This document shows positions 1 to 8,499 of a stretch of DNA of 64,000 nucleotides, one piece after another (the stretch's first letter is position 1; every line of letters starts with the position of its first letter). The stretch lies in contig FOCD01000001.1 of the NCBI GenBank assembly GCA_900110015.1, positions 434,001 through 498,000 of the forward strand. Direction: 5' to 3'. Source of the DNA: Terribacillus saccharophilus (lineage in GTDB: Bacteria > Bacillota > Bacilli > Bacillales > Amphibacillaceae). A program made the translations under genes and the position numbers. The notes under the pieces were generated by a model that was given only the letters and a program-made list of their open reading frames with translations, did not search any database and had not been told where the DNA came from.

Positions 1-455
1 ACCTTGAGAACCTTGCGGCACAGATCCGTCAGGTAAGCGGATATGGCGGAAGTTATGAATCAAGTCCAATTCGCGTAAAAGAGAAAAAACGCGATAAAAA
101 GCCGAATCTGGAAGCGAGTATCACCAATATCATCCATGAAATCGGTGTGCCGGCGCACATCAAGGGTTATATGTACCTGCGTGAAGCAATTACAATGGTT
201 TATAATGATATTGACTTGCTTGGTTCTATCACGAAGGTTCTTTATCCGGACATTGCTAAAACATATAATACAACAGCTTCCCGAGTGGAAAGAGCAATCC
301 GCCATGCAATTGAAGTTGCTTGGAACCGTGGAAATATGGATAGCATCTCCTCTCTATTTGGATACACAGTCAGCATTTCTAAAGCGAAGCCGACGAACTC
401 TGAGTTCATTGCAATGGTAGCAGATCGTCTGCGTCTTGAGCATCGTGCCAGTTGA
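1..455 (+). CDS. spo0A: Stage 0 sporulation master regulator Spo0A, C-terminal part (5' end outside window)
   Basis: Response regulator that, once phosphorylated by the phosphorelay, commits the cell to sporulation. The reading frame is open from base 3 to a TGA at 453-455 and encodes about 150 residues. This is the end of the linker and the whole DNA-binding effector domain, including the segments [39 protein letters not shown] and [19 protein letters not shown], which are characteristic of Spo0A. The receiver domain lies upstream of the window. The C-terminus is full length, and a hairpin terminator follows. Identification is very secure because this domain is nearly invariant in Bacillaceae. 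Confidence 0.97.
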   Translation, partial: LENLAAQIRQVSGYGGSYESSPIRVKEKKRDKKPNLEASITNIIHEIGVPAHIKGYMYLREAITMVYNDIDLLGSITKVLYPDIAKTYNTTASRVERAIRHAIEVAWNRGNMDSISSLFGYTVSISKAKPTNSEFIAMVADRLRLEHRAS

Positions 456-524
456 GGCTGAAATAGAATAATTAAAATAAAGAGACCGAAAAACTTCACC
501 ATCACTAGTTTATTTTATAGTGTT

Positions 525-568
525 AACGCTTCTGTTTATCAATCGTGATAAGGGAGGCGTTTTTATTT
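525..568 (+). terminator. Terminator after spo0A
   Basis: A long, slightly imperfect stem is formed by AACGCTTC..TTTATCA and TGATAAG..GGAGGCGTT with a 4-base loop, followed by TTTTATTTT. It has the shape of a rho-independent terminator and closes the spo0A unit. Confidence 0.65.
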
Positions 569-591
569 TGGATTATTATATGGTTACACAG

Positions 592-620
592 TTGACTAAC
601 GGCCACTTAAAGGGTATACA
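592..620 (+). promoter_or_regulatory. Candidate SigA promoter for the YdcZ-type permease
   Basis: TTGACT at 592-597 and TATACA at 615-620 are separated by 17 bases. The expected transcript has a leader of about 110 bases before the permease ATG. The leader contains a pyrimidine tract (about 680-689) complementary to the ribosome binding site GAGGAG at 724-729. Confidence 0.55.
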
Positions 621-738
621 ATAGAACTATCGTTAGAGAGAGGAAGATACATACGAACAACAATTGTTATAATTCTTTACCTCCTCCTTATTTTGTCAAA
701 TATAATGATAAAATAAATTTCTTGAGGAGTTATACATT

Positions 739-1671
739 ATGATTACTGCATTAATAGGAATTTTAATAGGTACGGGATTGTCATTTCAAACTGCTGTGAA
801 TTCACAGTTAAGAAAATTTGTTATCTCCCCGTATTTGGCTTCGATGATCTCGTTCGTTATCGGGGCACTATCATTGGCCGTCATAACTTTGATAGCAGGT
901 TCGCCGCTTGGAATATCATGGGGATTTATTTCACAACAGCCAATATGGATTTGGCTTGGTGGTATACTTGGAGTTATTTTTCTTACGGTAAACATCTTAC
1001 TATTCCCTAAACTTGGTAGTGTACAAACAGCTATAATGCCTATATTAGGGCAAATTATTATGGGTATGCTGATTGATAATTTTGGATGGTTCCATTCTAT
1101 GAAGGAACCATTTGATGTGTATCGGATAGTAGGTATAGCTTTAGTTATGATTGGTGTTTTTTTTGCTATTGCCATTCAAGAAGTCAGATCAAGACGGGAA
1201 AAAAAGACTGAAAAAAATCCTAATCTGTGGATTTGGCGTTTAGTCGGCATAGGGTCAGGTATGCTGATGTCAACACAAGTGGCGATTAATGGTCAACTAG
1301 GAATTGTTCTGCATTCTTCCATACAAGCTGCTTTTGTCTCCTTCTTTATAGGAGCACTTACATTGATTATTGTAGTCGCTTTAAAAGAACGCACTTTTGC
1401 CGGGGTAAGAAATCCGATAAAACAAAAAGCAGCATGGTGGGTTTGGCTAGGTGGATTCTTAGGAGCGGCATATGTTTTAATTAACATTTATTTAGTTGGA
1501 CAAGTGGGGACAGGACAAACCGTTGTTTTAGTCTTATTTGGACAGATTGCAGGAAGTTTACTTATCCAACGCTTGGGACTGATGGGTTCTTATAAAACTC
1601 AAATTGATTTTATACAGATAGTCGGTCTAGTTATGATCTTGGCTGGAGTAGTCTTGATCAGGATGTTTTAA
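739..1671 (+). CDS. DMT-superfamily permease with two YdcZ (DUF606) domains
   Basis: Integral membrane protein of 310 residues, probably ten transmembrane helices. It is an internal duplication. The first half begins LIGILIGTGLSFQTAVNSQL and contains WIWLGGILGVIFLTVNILL; the second half repeats this as GIGSGMLMSTQVAINGQLG and WVWLGGFLGAAYVLINIYL. Each half matches one YdcZ unit of about 150 residues, many of which occur as separate genes. YdcZ-family proteins are putative small-molecule exporters or importers with no settled substrate. The ATG has a good ribosome binding site (GAGGAG, 9-base spacing). It is monocistronic, with its own promoter and terminator, and seems functionally unrelated to the rhamnose genes that follow. 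Confidence 0.85.
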   Translation: MITALIGILIGTGLSFQTAVNSQLRKFVISPYLASMISFVIGALSLAVITLIAGSPLGISWGFISQQPIWIWLGGILGVIFLTVNILLFPKLGSVQTAIMPILGQIIMGMLIDNFGWFHSMKEPFDVYRIVGIALVMIGVFFAIAIQEVRSRREKKTEKNPNLWIWRLVGIGSGMLMSTQVAINGQLGIVLHSSIQAAFVSFFIGALTLIIVVALKERTFAGVRNPIKQKAAWWVWLGGFLGAAYVLINIYLVGQVGTGQTVVLVLFGQIAGSLLIQRLGLMGSYKTQIDFIQIVGLVMILAGVVLIRMF

Positions 1672-1713
1672 TTGAGACAGTGGTCTGGAACGTACTTGTA
1701 TTAGCTTTGCTTT

Positions 1714-1755
1714 AAGCTTTCATTATCAAAACATAATAATGAAAGCTTTTTTTAC
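1714..1755 (+). terminator. Terminator after the YdcZ-type permease
   Basis: A perfect 13-base stem, AAGCTTTCATTAT with ATAATGAAAGCTT, is followed by a run of T. It separates the permease transcript from the rhamnose cluster. Confidence 0.85.
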
Positions 1756-1830
1756 ACATTTAAGTTTATCATAATATAATTATGTAAACTAAATTTCTTT
1801 CGAAAGATGATATGCAATTCCATACAAAAC

Positions 1831-1879
1831 AAAGTAAATAAAGACAAATAAAGACAAACAAAACAATTTAATGTATAAT
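1831..1879 (+). promoter_or_regulatory. Promoter region of the MFS permease with A/C-rich direct repeats
   Basis: Two direct copies of AAAGACAAA(T/C) with a 10-base period (1840-1860) lie just before a TATAAT at 1874-1879. Similar purine-rich ACAAATAAA repeats precede rhaEW. A/C-rich tandem repeats of this kind are typical operators of DeoR-family regulators, so RhaR is the likely ligand-responsive repressor; that assignment is an inference from context. There is no clear -35 hexamer. Confidence 0.5.
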
Positions 1880-1896
1880 CCAATCATGAAGTTTTT

Positions 1897-1910
1897 TGAA
1901 AGCGCTTTAT
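1897..1910 (+). promoter_or_regulatory. cre-like CcpA site upstream of the MFS permease
   Basis: TGAAAGCGCTTTAT matches the cre consensus TGWAAGCGYTWNCA at 12 of 14 positions. It lies about 20 bases after the TATAAT box, where bound CcpA would block early elongation. The same arrangement recurs before rhaEW. Confidence 0.6.
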
Positions 1911-1953
1911 ATATACAGTCATTACTACTGTTTCAATACTTAGGAGGGGAACA

Positions 1954-3243
1954 ATGGCGGAGAAACAAGGAAGTTTAAAGGCTACAATTACAGTTGCAAT
2001 GTCCAACTACTTGGAGGCTGGTTCGATTGTTGCCGGAGCAGGCGGATTGACTTTATGGATGGAGTATCTGAATCTGAATGATGTAAAGCTTGGACTTCTC
2101 GGTGCATTGAGTGCAAATGGCTTCGGGTCGGCAATCGGAGCTTTTCTTGGCGGTATCCTGGTGGACAAGTATGGTAGAAAATTCATTTATAAGTATGATT
2201 TGCTTGTGTACATGCTAGGGATTTTGCTTATTATGTTTTCATTCAATTTCCCGATGCTACTCGTCGGTTATGTGGTGACTGGAATCGCAGTCGGAGCGGC
2301 AATACCAGCTGCTTGGACTTACATAGCGGAAGAAGCGCCGAAGGGGGAGAGAGCAGCGCGTGTCGGCTGGGGGCAGTTTGCTTGGTCGATCGGGCCGGCA
2401 ATTACGTTATTTCTATCAGTTTTATTGGCTCCTTTAGGTTTGCTTGGCAGCAGGATCATCTTTGCACAGCTCTTCGTCGTGGCTCTTATCACTTGGATTA
2501 TGCAGCAGCAGATCAATGAGTCCACGATATGGACGGAGGAAAAAGAAAAAAGCCGAAGAGAAGTTGGGAAACAAGATGTATCATGGAAACAGCTGTTTAC
2601 CGTTAAAGCAAATTTAAAAGCAATCGTGCTGCTTGTTGGCATCTATGTGTTTTGGAATCTTGTTGCAGGTGTTATGGGCTATTTCATGCCTTATATTTAC
2701 GAAACCGTCGGTGGCTTATCTGCATCTCAGGCAAACTTACTGCAAGGCTTCCTTTGGACGTTAACTGTGGCAGCAACTTATTTTGTCTTCATTAAGCTTG
2801 GTGACCGGGTAAATCGTAAACTTCTTTATGGAGTAGGTGCGGGTATGGGGATCGCTGCGTGGCTTGTACTTACGTTTGGCGGAATGGGCATGTTCGAGCT
2901 GTACACATTTGTCGTCCTTTGGGGAATTGCAGCTGGTTTCGGAGCACAGGCATTTTATGGGCTTTGGGCAGGAGAGCTATTCCATACCCGTTACCGGGCA
3001 AAAGCACAAGGTTTTATCTTTGCCTTGGCGAGAATAGCAGTCGGATTGATTTCACTTGTTGTACCTTTAATGATAACTTCACTCGGATTCCAGTCAGCGG
3101 GTCTGGTCATGATTGGATTCCTTGTTATCGCCGCGGTTGTTGGTTTAATCATGGCACCAGAAACAAGAGGGAAGTCATTAGAGGAAATCCAGGAAGATCG
3201 GTATGGAAGTGTAGAAGAAAGAGCACGTCAGGCAAGGAATTAA
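1954..3243 (+). CDS. MFS sugar transporter, candidate L-rhamnose permease
   Basis: Major facilitator of 429 residues with about twelve transmembrane helices. It carries the loop 2-3 motif GGILVDKYGRK and ends in the sugar-porter signature PETRGKSLEEIQ. Its start is fixed by AGGAGG eight bases upstream of the ATG. Position at the head of the rhamnose genes and the shared promoter architecture with rhaEW suggest that it imports L-rhamnose or a rhamnoside by cation symport. Substrate assignment rests on context only. Related proteins include inositol and general metabolite porters, so another sugar is possible. No terminator separates it from rhaEW, so some read-through is likely. Confidence 0.8.
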   Translation: MAEKQGSLKATITVAMSNYLEAGSIVAGAGGLTLWMEYLNLNDVKLGLLGALSANGFGSAIGAFLGGILVDKYGRKFIYKYDLLVYMLGILLIMFSFNFPMLLVGYVVTGIAVGAAIPAAWTYIAEEAPKGERAARVGWGQFAWSIGPAITLFLSVLLAPLGLLGSRIIFAQLFVVALITWIMQQQINESTIWTEEKEKSRREVGKQDVSWKQLFTVKANLKAIVLLVGIYVFWNLVAGVMGYFMPYIYETVGGLSASQANLLQGFLWTLTVAATYFVFIKLGDRVNRKLLYGVGAGMGIAAWLVLTFGGMGMFELYTFVVLWGIAAGFGAQAFYGLWAGELFHTRYRAKAQGFIFALARIAVGLISLVVPLMITSLGFQSAGLVMIGFLVIAAVVGLIMAPETRGKSLEEIQEDRYGSVEERARQARN

Positions 3244-3309
3244 CAAAACAAAAATAAACAAATAAAAATAAAGATAAATACACAAATTTGCTCGATTCTA
3301 ATGTATAAT
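3242..3309 (+). promoter_or_regulatory. rhaEW promoter region with A/C-rich repeats
   Basis: The stretch 3242-3282 consists of tandem ACAAA/ATAAA units closely resembling those before the MFS permease. It is followed by TATAAT at 3304-3309, and a cre lies directly downstream. An ATG at 3308 overlaps the -10 box and therefore cannot be the start codon of the main transcript. Confidence 0.5.
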
Positions 3310-3321
3310 GAGTTCATTAAA

Positions 3322-3335
3322 TGAAAGCGCTTCAT
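3322..3335 (+). promoter_or_regulatory. cre-like CcpA site upstream of rhaEW
   Basis: TGAAAGCGCTTCAT matches the cre consensus at 12 of 14 positions and is palindromic with its 5' neighbour (ATGAAGCGCTTTCAT-like symmetry). It sits between the -10 box and the ribosome binding site, implying glucose repression of rhamnose catabolism. Confidence 0.6.
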
Positions 3336-3358
3336 CAATTACAAAAGGAGTGATAGAA

Positions 3359-5425
3359 TTGGTACAGAATAAGTGGAATGAATCAAATGCAAATCAAGTG
3401 GAAGGATTGGGTGAACTCGTATATCGATCCAATCTGATCGGAAGTGACCGTTCTGTTTGTAACTGGGGCGGCGGAAATACATCTATGAAAACTACGGTGG
3501 AGGACTTCCGCGGGCGCCCGATAGAAGTTATGTATGTTAAAGGTAGCGGATCTGACTTGGCAACAATGGGCGCGCATAACTTCACCGGTTTGCGGATGGA
3601 GGATATTCGCCCTTTGATTGAAAGAGAATCTATGACAGATGAGGAAATGGTCGCGTATTTAAGTCAATGCATGATTGATGCTACTCATCCGCGTGCGTCA
3701 ATAGAAACATTGCTGCATGCGTTTCTTCCCTTTAAACATGTTGATCATACACATCCTGACAGCATTATTAGTCTATGCTGCGCCGATAATGGACAGGAAA
3801 TTGCTAAAGAAATCTTCGGTGAGCGATTCGTCTGGGTACCCTATATCCGACCTGGATTTACTTTATCTAAAATGATCGCAGAAGCAGTTGCGGCAAACCC
3901 GCAGGCAGAACTTGTGCTGATGGAGAAGCATGGCTTGGTCGTATGGGGAGAGACAGCAATAGAGAGCTATGATCGGACGATTGCTGTTATTAATGAAGCA
4001 GAAAGCTATATTTCTCAAAAGCAGTCAGAAACAAAAGCTTTCGGCGGAGAGAAGTTTTCAGTTTTGGATAAAGAAAAACGAAATCAGCTTATTACGAAAG
4101 TAATGCCAGCGATCAGAGGCGCAGTGAGTGGAGAAAAGAAAATGATCCTCAGCTTCGATGATAGCGAAGCTGTGCTGGAATTTGTGAATAGTGAACAAGC
4201 GCAGCAGCTAAGTCAGGTAGGAGCGGCGTGTCCAGATCATCTTGTACATACAAAGCGTACGCCTTTGTATATTGCATTCGATCCTTCAGCTGACAATGCT
4301 GATGAACTGCTTCAAAAAGTAGAAGATGGTATCCAAAACTTTGCTAAAGATTATGAGGATTATTTCAATCGTCTTGCATCCGAGGGAGATGCAATGTTCG
4401 AGCCAGTGCCTAGAGTAGTGCTCATCCCTGGTGTGGGTATGGTCACGACCGGCAAGGACAAGAAGGCTGCTGATATTAGTGCTGCTTTGTATCATCGTGC
4501 AATTGCCGTCATGAAAGGAGCAACGGCACTCGGTGACTTTGTTTCCTTGTCCGAAGCGGAATCGTTTGCAGTGGAATATTGGCCGTTGGAGCTGTATAAG
4601 CTTTCCTTGGCACCACCAGAAGCAAGATTTAGTCGCTCTGTCGTTCTCGTAACAGGAGGAGCTGGCGGTATTGGAAGTGCTACATTGCGCGTTTTCCTGG
4701 ACGGCGGAGCTCATGCGGTTGTTACCGATATTAATCTCGAAGGGGCAGAAAAGGTCGCTGGGGAGTTAAACGAAACATACGGGTCAGGACGTGCGATAGC
4801 GGTCAAAATGGATGTAACCGATGAGTCAGCTATCGCTGAAGCGTTCGAGACAGCTGTTCGGCAGTTTGGCGGAGTGGACCATATCGTCAATAACGCAGGG
4901 CTTGCTACAAGCAGTCCATTTGATGAAACAACATTAAAAGAATGGCAGCTTAATATGGATGTTTTAGGTACAGGTTATTTCCTTGTAGCCCGTGAAGCCT
5001 TCCGTTTGATGAAGCAGCAAGGCATTGGCGGAAGCATGGTATTTGTCGGATCGAAAAACAGCGTTTATGCCGGTAAGAATGCAGCGGCTTATAGTGCAGT
5101 GAAAGCGATGGAGATGCATTTGGCTAGATGTATTGCTGCAGAAGGCGGCGGATATGGAATTCGAGTTAACGGCGTCCTTCCTGATGCCGTGCTGCAAGGG
5201 TCTGCAATCTGGGGATCCAAATGGCGTGAGGAGCGTGCAGCAGCTTATAATATTTCACCAGATGAACTGGAGGAACATTATCGCAAACGCACGACACTTG
5301 GTGTCAATATTTATCCGAGTGATATCGCTGAATCCATTGCTTTCTTTGCCTCAGATGCAGCGCTTAAGACAACTGGCTGCATGATAACAGTGGATGGCGG
5401 CGTACCGGCTGCCTTCACTAGATAG
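3359..5425 (+). CDS. rhaEW: Bifunctional rhamnulose-1-phosphate aldolase / L-lactaldehyde dehydrogenase
   Basis: Fusion enzyme of about 688 residues, like B. subtilis YuxG. The N-terminal 420 residues are a class II aldolase domain with the metal-site segment HVDHTHPD and EKHGLVVWGE. It splits L-rhamnulose 1-phosphate into dihydroxyacetone phosphate and L-lactaldehyde. The C-terminal 250 residues are a short-chain dehydrogenase with the NAD motif TGGAGGIG, NNAG and the catalytic YSAVK, which oxidises lactaldehyde to lactate. The start chosen is TTG at 3359: AAAGGAG lies 8 bases upstream and the protein then begins like YuxG. The longer frame from 3308 would begin inside the promoter. It is the first gene of the rha catabolic operon and leaves 11 bases before rhaB. 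Confidence 0.92.
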   Translation: MVQNKWNESNANQVEGLGELVYRSNLIGSDRSVCNWGGGNTSMKTTVEDFRGRPIEVMYVKGSGSDLATMGAHNFTGLRMEDIRPLIERESMTDEEMVAYLSQCMIDATHPRASIETLLHAFLPFKHVDHTHPDSIISLCCADNGQEIAKEIFGERFVWVPYIRPGFTLSKMIAEAVAANPQAELVLMEKHGLVVWGETAIESYDRTIAVINEAESYISQKQSETKAFGGEKFSVLDKEKRNQLITKVMPAIRGAVSGEKKMILSFDDSEAVLEFVNSEQAQQLSQVGAACPDHLVHTKRTPLYIAFDPSADNADELLQKVEDGIQNFAKDYEDYFNRLASEGDAMFEPVPRVVLIPGVGMVTTGKDKKAADISAALYHRAIAVMKGATALGDFVSLSEAESFAVEYWPLELYKLSLAPPEARFSRSVVLVTGGAGGIGSATLRVFLDGGAHAVVTDINLEGAEKVAGELNETYGSGRAIAVKMDVTDESAIAEAFETAVRQFGGVDHIVNNAGLATSSPFDETTLKEWQLNMDVLGTGYFLVAREAFRLMKQQGIGGSMVFVGSKNSVYAGKNAAAYSAVKAMEMHLARCIAAEGGGYGIRVNGVLPDAVLQGSAIWGSKWREERAAAYNISPDELEEHYRKRTTLGVNIYPSDIAESIAFFASDAALKTTGCMITVDGGVPAAFTR

Positions 5426-5436
5426 GGGGATATCAT

Positions 5437-6882
5437 ATGCATATTGCTGTTGATATCGGAGCATCAAGCGGCCGACTCGTTTCTGGTGAAATGAAGGACG
5501 GAAAACTGCTTATACAAGAGATACACCGTTTTGCGAATGGCTACCAGAAACAAGGAGATCACCATTGCTGGGATATTGATCATTTGGAAGAGCAAATATT
5601 GCGAGGGTTAGAAATTGCCAAGCAGCAGGGTATCACATCATGCACGCTCGGAATCGACACGTGGGCAGTGGACTACGTGTTACTTGGGAAGGATGGTGAG
5701 CGGCTGCGTGATGTGATCGCTTACCGGGATTCCCGGACAGATGGTGTGATGGAACAGGTGTGGGAAAAGGTATCGAAAAGTGAAATTTACCGCAAAACAG
5801 GTATCCAGTATCAGTCTTTCAATACAATTTATCAACTCTTCACAGAAAGTGAGGAGCTAATTCAAAAAACGGATACGATATTGCTTGTACCAGATTATCT
5901 GCACTACAGACTTACTGGGAAAAAAGTGATGGAAGCGACTAATGCTTCTACGATGCAGTTAATGAATCCACTCACAAAGGATTTTAATGCGGACCTGCTT
6001 GCTTTAACAGGCTTTCATTCTAAGCAGTTTGCTCCACTGATTGAAGCTGGAACAATTATTGGTGAACTCGACGAGTCGCTTAAAAAACAGTATGACTTGC
6101 CCGTTTGTACTGTTATTGCTGTCGGATCGCATGATACCGCTTCTGCAATCGCCGGTGTACCTGCGAGCGGGAGGAAGTGGGCATATCTTAGCAGCGGCAC
6201 CTGGTCTCTCATCGGAACGGAGCGAGAAAATCCCATTCTTGAGGACAGCAGTTTAGAAAAGAACTTCACCAATGAATGGGGTATCAACAACACATATCGA
6301 TATTTGAAAAATATCATCGGTATGTGGGTGATTCAGGAAATCAGAAGAGTATATCCTGTTGATTATAATTTTGGTGAGATGGTGGAAGCTGCAAAGCAGA
6401 CTAATTTGAAACAAGTAGCTTCGATTGATCTGAATGATGCAAGATTTTTAAAGCCGCACAATATGATTGAAGAACTCCAGGACTATTGCCAAGAAACGGA
6501 TCAAAGTGTACCTGCTGATATAGGGGAGCTTAGTCTGACTGTATTTCATAATCTGGCTATTGCTTACAGCGAAGCTTTGAAAGAGTTGGAAGTACTTACA
6601 GGAGAGAGTATTCAAACGCTGCACATAGTAGGTGGCGGATCGCAAAATGCCGTGCTCAATCAGCTGACAGCAGATTACAGCGGATTACAAATAGTTGCTG
6701 GCCCTACGGAAGCGACAGCACTTGGAAATTTAATTGTACAAATGATAGCAGCAGGGGGACTGGAATCTTTGGATGCTGGCAGACAGCTTATCCGTAAATC
6801 GTTCCCTGTCGAGATTTTCACTCCATCCAGTCGAAATAAAATAGAGAAAAATAGGAGGACAGTCCATGATTCGAAAAGCTAG
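5437..6882 (+). CDS. rhaB: Rhamnulokinase
   Basis: Cytoplasmic kinase of 481 residues that phosphorylates L-rhamnulose to rhamnulose 1-phosphate, the second step of the pathway. It belongs to the FGGY/ASKHA kinase family: N-terminal phosphate-binding segment DIGASSGR, DTWAVDY, the catalytic-Asp region VGSHDTASA, the loop SSGTWSLIG, and the C-terminal adenosine motif GGGSQNAVLNQL. Length is normal for RhaB. The start follows GGGGATATC. Its 3' end overlaps rhaM by 17 bases, indicating translational coupling within the rha operon. Confidence 0.95.
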   Translation: MHIAVDIGASSGRLVSGEMKDGKLLIQEIHRFANGYQKQGDHHCWDIDHLEEQILRGLEIAKQQGITSCTLGIDTWAVDYVLLGKDGERLRDVIAYRDSRTDGVMEQVWEKVSKSEIYRKTGIQYQSFNTIYQLFTESEELIQKTDTILLVPDYLHYRLTGKKVMEATNASTMQLMNPLTKDFNADLLALTGFHSKQFAPLIEAGTIIGELDESLKKQYDLPVCTVIAVGSHDTASAIAGVPASGRKWAYLSSGTWSLIGTERENPILEDSSLEKNFTNEWGINNTYRYLKNIIGMWVIQEIRRVYPVDYNFGEMVEAAKQTNLKQVASIDLNDARFLKPHNMIEELQDYCQETDQSVPADIGELSLTVFHNLAIAYSEALKELEVLTGESIQTLHIVGGGSQNAVLNQLTADYSGLQIVAGPTEATALGNLIVQMIAAGGLESLDAGRQLIRKSFPVEIFTPSSRNKIEKNRRTVHDSKS

Positions 6883-7180
6883 TGTCATGTATGTTTACCG
6901 GGATAAATTCGACGAATACAAAGAACGCCATGATCAGCTTTGGCCTGAAATGGAGCAAGTTTTAAAGGAGCATGGAGTCAGCAACTATAGTATCTTTCTG
7001 CATGAACCGACTGCTATGTTATTCGCCTATTTGGAGGCTGAATCAGAAGACAAGCATGCTAGTATCGCTGAAACGGAAGTTTGCCAGCGATGGTGGGCAT
7101 ATATGCAAGATATTATGCAGACTAATCCTGATCATAGTCCGGTTAGTGAAACGGTGAAAGAAGTATTCCATTTAAATTGA
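6866..7180 (+). CDS. rhaM: L-rhamnose mutarotase
   Basis: Small enzyme of 104 residues that interconverts the alpha and beta anomers of L-rhamnose, supplying the form used by the isomerase. The family-typical segment RHDQLWPEM near residue 20 holds the catalytic histidine, followed by GVSNYSIFLHE and the C-terminal MQTNPDHSPVS. Length equals that of YiiL/RhaM proteins. It overlaps the end of rhaB and has AGGAGG upstream of its ATG. Twelve bases separate it from rhaA. Confidence 0.93.
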   Translation: MIRKASVMYVYRDKFDEYKERHDQLWPEMEQVLKEHGVSNYSIFLHEPTAMLFAYLEAESEDKHASIAETEVCQRWWAYMQDIMQTNPDHSPVSETVKEVFHLN

Positions 7181-7192
7181 GGAGGAAAGCGT

Positions 7193-8446
7193 ATGACAGT
7201 GATTAAAGCGTATGAACTTGCGAAATCGATGTACGAGGGATTAGGAGTGGATGTTGAAGCGGCATTGGATAAATTGAAAACGGTACCAATAAGTATCCAT
7301 TGCTGGCAGGGAGATGATATCGGCGGTTTCGAAGTGCAGCAGAATGAGCTGTCAGGCGGAATTGATGTGACAGGTAACTATCCTGGTAAAGCGACAACAC
7401 CGGAAGAACTGCGCGCAGATCTTGAGATGGCATTGCGTCTCATACCAGGCAAGCATCGTATCAATTTGCACGCTATTTATGCAGAGACAGACGGTCAGCA
7501 TGTGGAGCGTAATGAAATCAAGCCGGAACATTTCCGCAAATGGGTAGAGTGGGCAAAGCAGCATGATCTTGGGTTGGATTTTAACCCGACGGTCTTTTCC
7601 CATGAAAAAGCTGCTGATGGATTAACGCTTGCACATCCAGATGAGGAAATTCGCCAGTTCTGGATAGAGCATTGTATCGCGTCCCGTCGTATCGGCGAGT
7701 ATTTCGGAAAAGAACTCGGTACAGCGAGCCTAACAAATATTTGGATACCCGATGGCTACAAGGATGTACCAAGTGATCGTCTGACACCGAGAGAACGCCT
7801 AAAGCGCTCACTTGATCAGATTTTTGCTGTCGAAATCGATGAAAACTACAATATTGATGCAGTGGAGAGCAAGCTGTTCGGAATCGGTTCTGAGTCATAT
7901 GTGGTCGGCTCACATGAATTTTACATGGGATATGCTTTAACTCGTGGTAAGTACTTGCTCATGGATACTGGGCATTATCATCCAACAGAGATGGTTTCGA
8001 ACAAACTCAGCGGCACGCTTCCATTTACAGATAAGATTGCCTTGCATGTATCACGGCCGGTACGCTGGGACAGTGATCATGTGGTAACGTTTGATGATGA
8101 ACTGAAGGAGCTGGCACATGAGCTAGTTCGTAATGATACGCTTGATACAATACGAATCGGACTCGATTTCTTTGATGCTAGCATAAATCGTGTAGCTGCG
8201 TGGGTAATCGGTACCCGCAATATGCAAAAAGCGCTTCTATATGCTTTACTGACACCGCATGCAGAACTGAAGGAATATCAAGAGAAGGGACAATTCACTG
8301 AAAGGCTTATGCTGATGGAAGAGCTGAAGAGTTATCCATTCGGCGCAGTATGGGATTATTTCTGCCAGGAGATGCAAGTTCCGCGCGGTACGGCTTGGCT
8401 GCAGCATGTTCAGGAGTATGAAAGAAACGAAATGGCGCATCGGTAA
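7193..8446 (+). CDS. rhaA: L-rhamnose isomerase
   Basis: Metal-dependent isomerase of 417 residues converting L-rhamnose to L-rhamnulose, the entry step. Hallmarks are the N-terminal [36 protein letters not shown] and the metal-ligand segments [12 protein letters not shown] and [11 protein letters not shown]. It is colinear with E. coli and B. subtilis RhaA. GAGGAAAGCG precedes the ATG. It is the last structural gene of the rha catabolic operon. The region after it holds an inverted repeat and a -10 box for the regulator gene. Confidence 0.97.
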   Translation: MTVIKAYELAKSMYEGLGVDVEAALDKLKTVPISIHCWQGDDIGGFEVQQNELSGGIDVTGNYPGKATTPEELRADLEMALRLIPGKHRINLHAIYAETDGQHVERNEIKPEHFRKWVEWAKQHDLGLDFNPTVFSHEKAADGLTLAHPDEEIRQFWIEHCIASRRIGEYFGKELGTASLTNIWIPDGYKDVPSDRLTPRERLKRSLDQIFAVEIDENYNIDAVESKLFGIGSESYVVGSHEFYMGYALTRGKYLLMDTGHYHPTEMVSNKLSGTLPFTDKIALHVSRPVRWDSDHVVTFDDELKELAHELVRNDTLDTIRIGLDFFDASINRVAAWVIGTRNMQKALLYALLTPHAELKEYQEKGQFTERLMLMEELKSYPFGAVWDYFCQEMQVPRGTAWLQHVQEYERNEMAHR

Positions 8447-8481
8447 CACGTTAGATTATGCTACACTATAATCAAAACGTG
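8447..8481 (+). promoter_or_regulatory. Inverted repeat and -10 box before rhaR
   Basis: CACGTT at 8447-8452 and AACGTG at 8476-8481 form a 6-base inverted repeat that brackets a TATAAT at 8467-8472. The layout suggests autoregulation of the DeoR-type gene, but the half-sites differ from the A/C-rich repeats upstream. Confidence 0.35.
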
Positions 8482-8499
8482 ATAAAGGCAGGAAAAGGG

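Noticed and set aside
1840-1860. CRISPR-like or minisatellite repeat from AAAGACAAA units
   Set aside because: Only two short copies without spacers, in a promoter; better explained as regulator operator.
2859-3257. 132-codon plus-strand frame overlapping the MFS permease
   Set aside because: Out-of-frame shadow of conserved transmembrane codons with no start signal.
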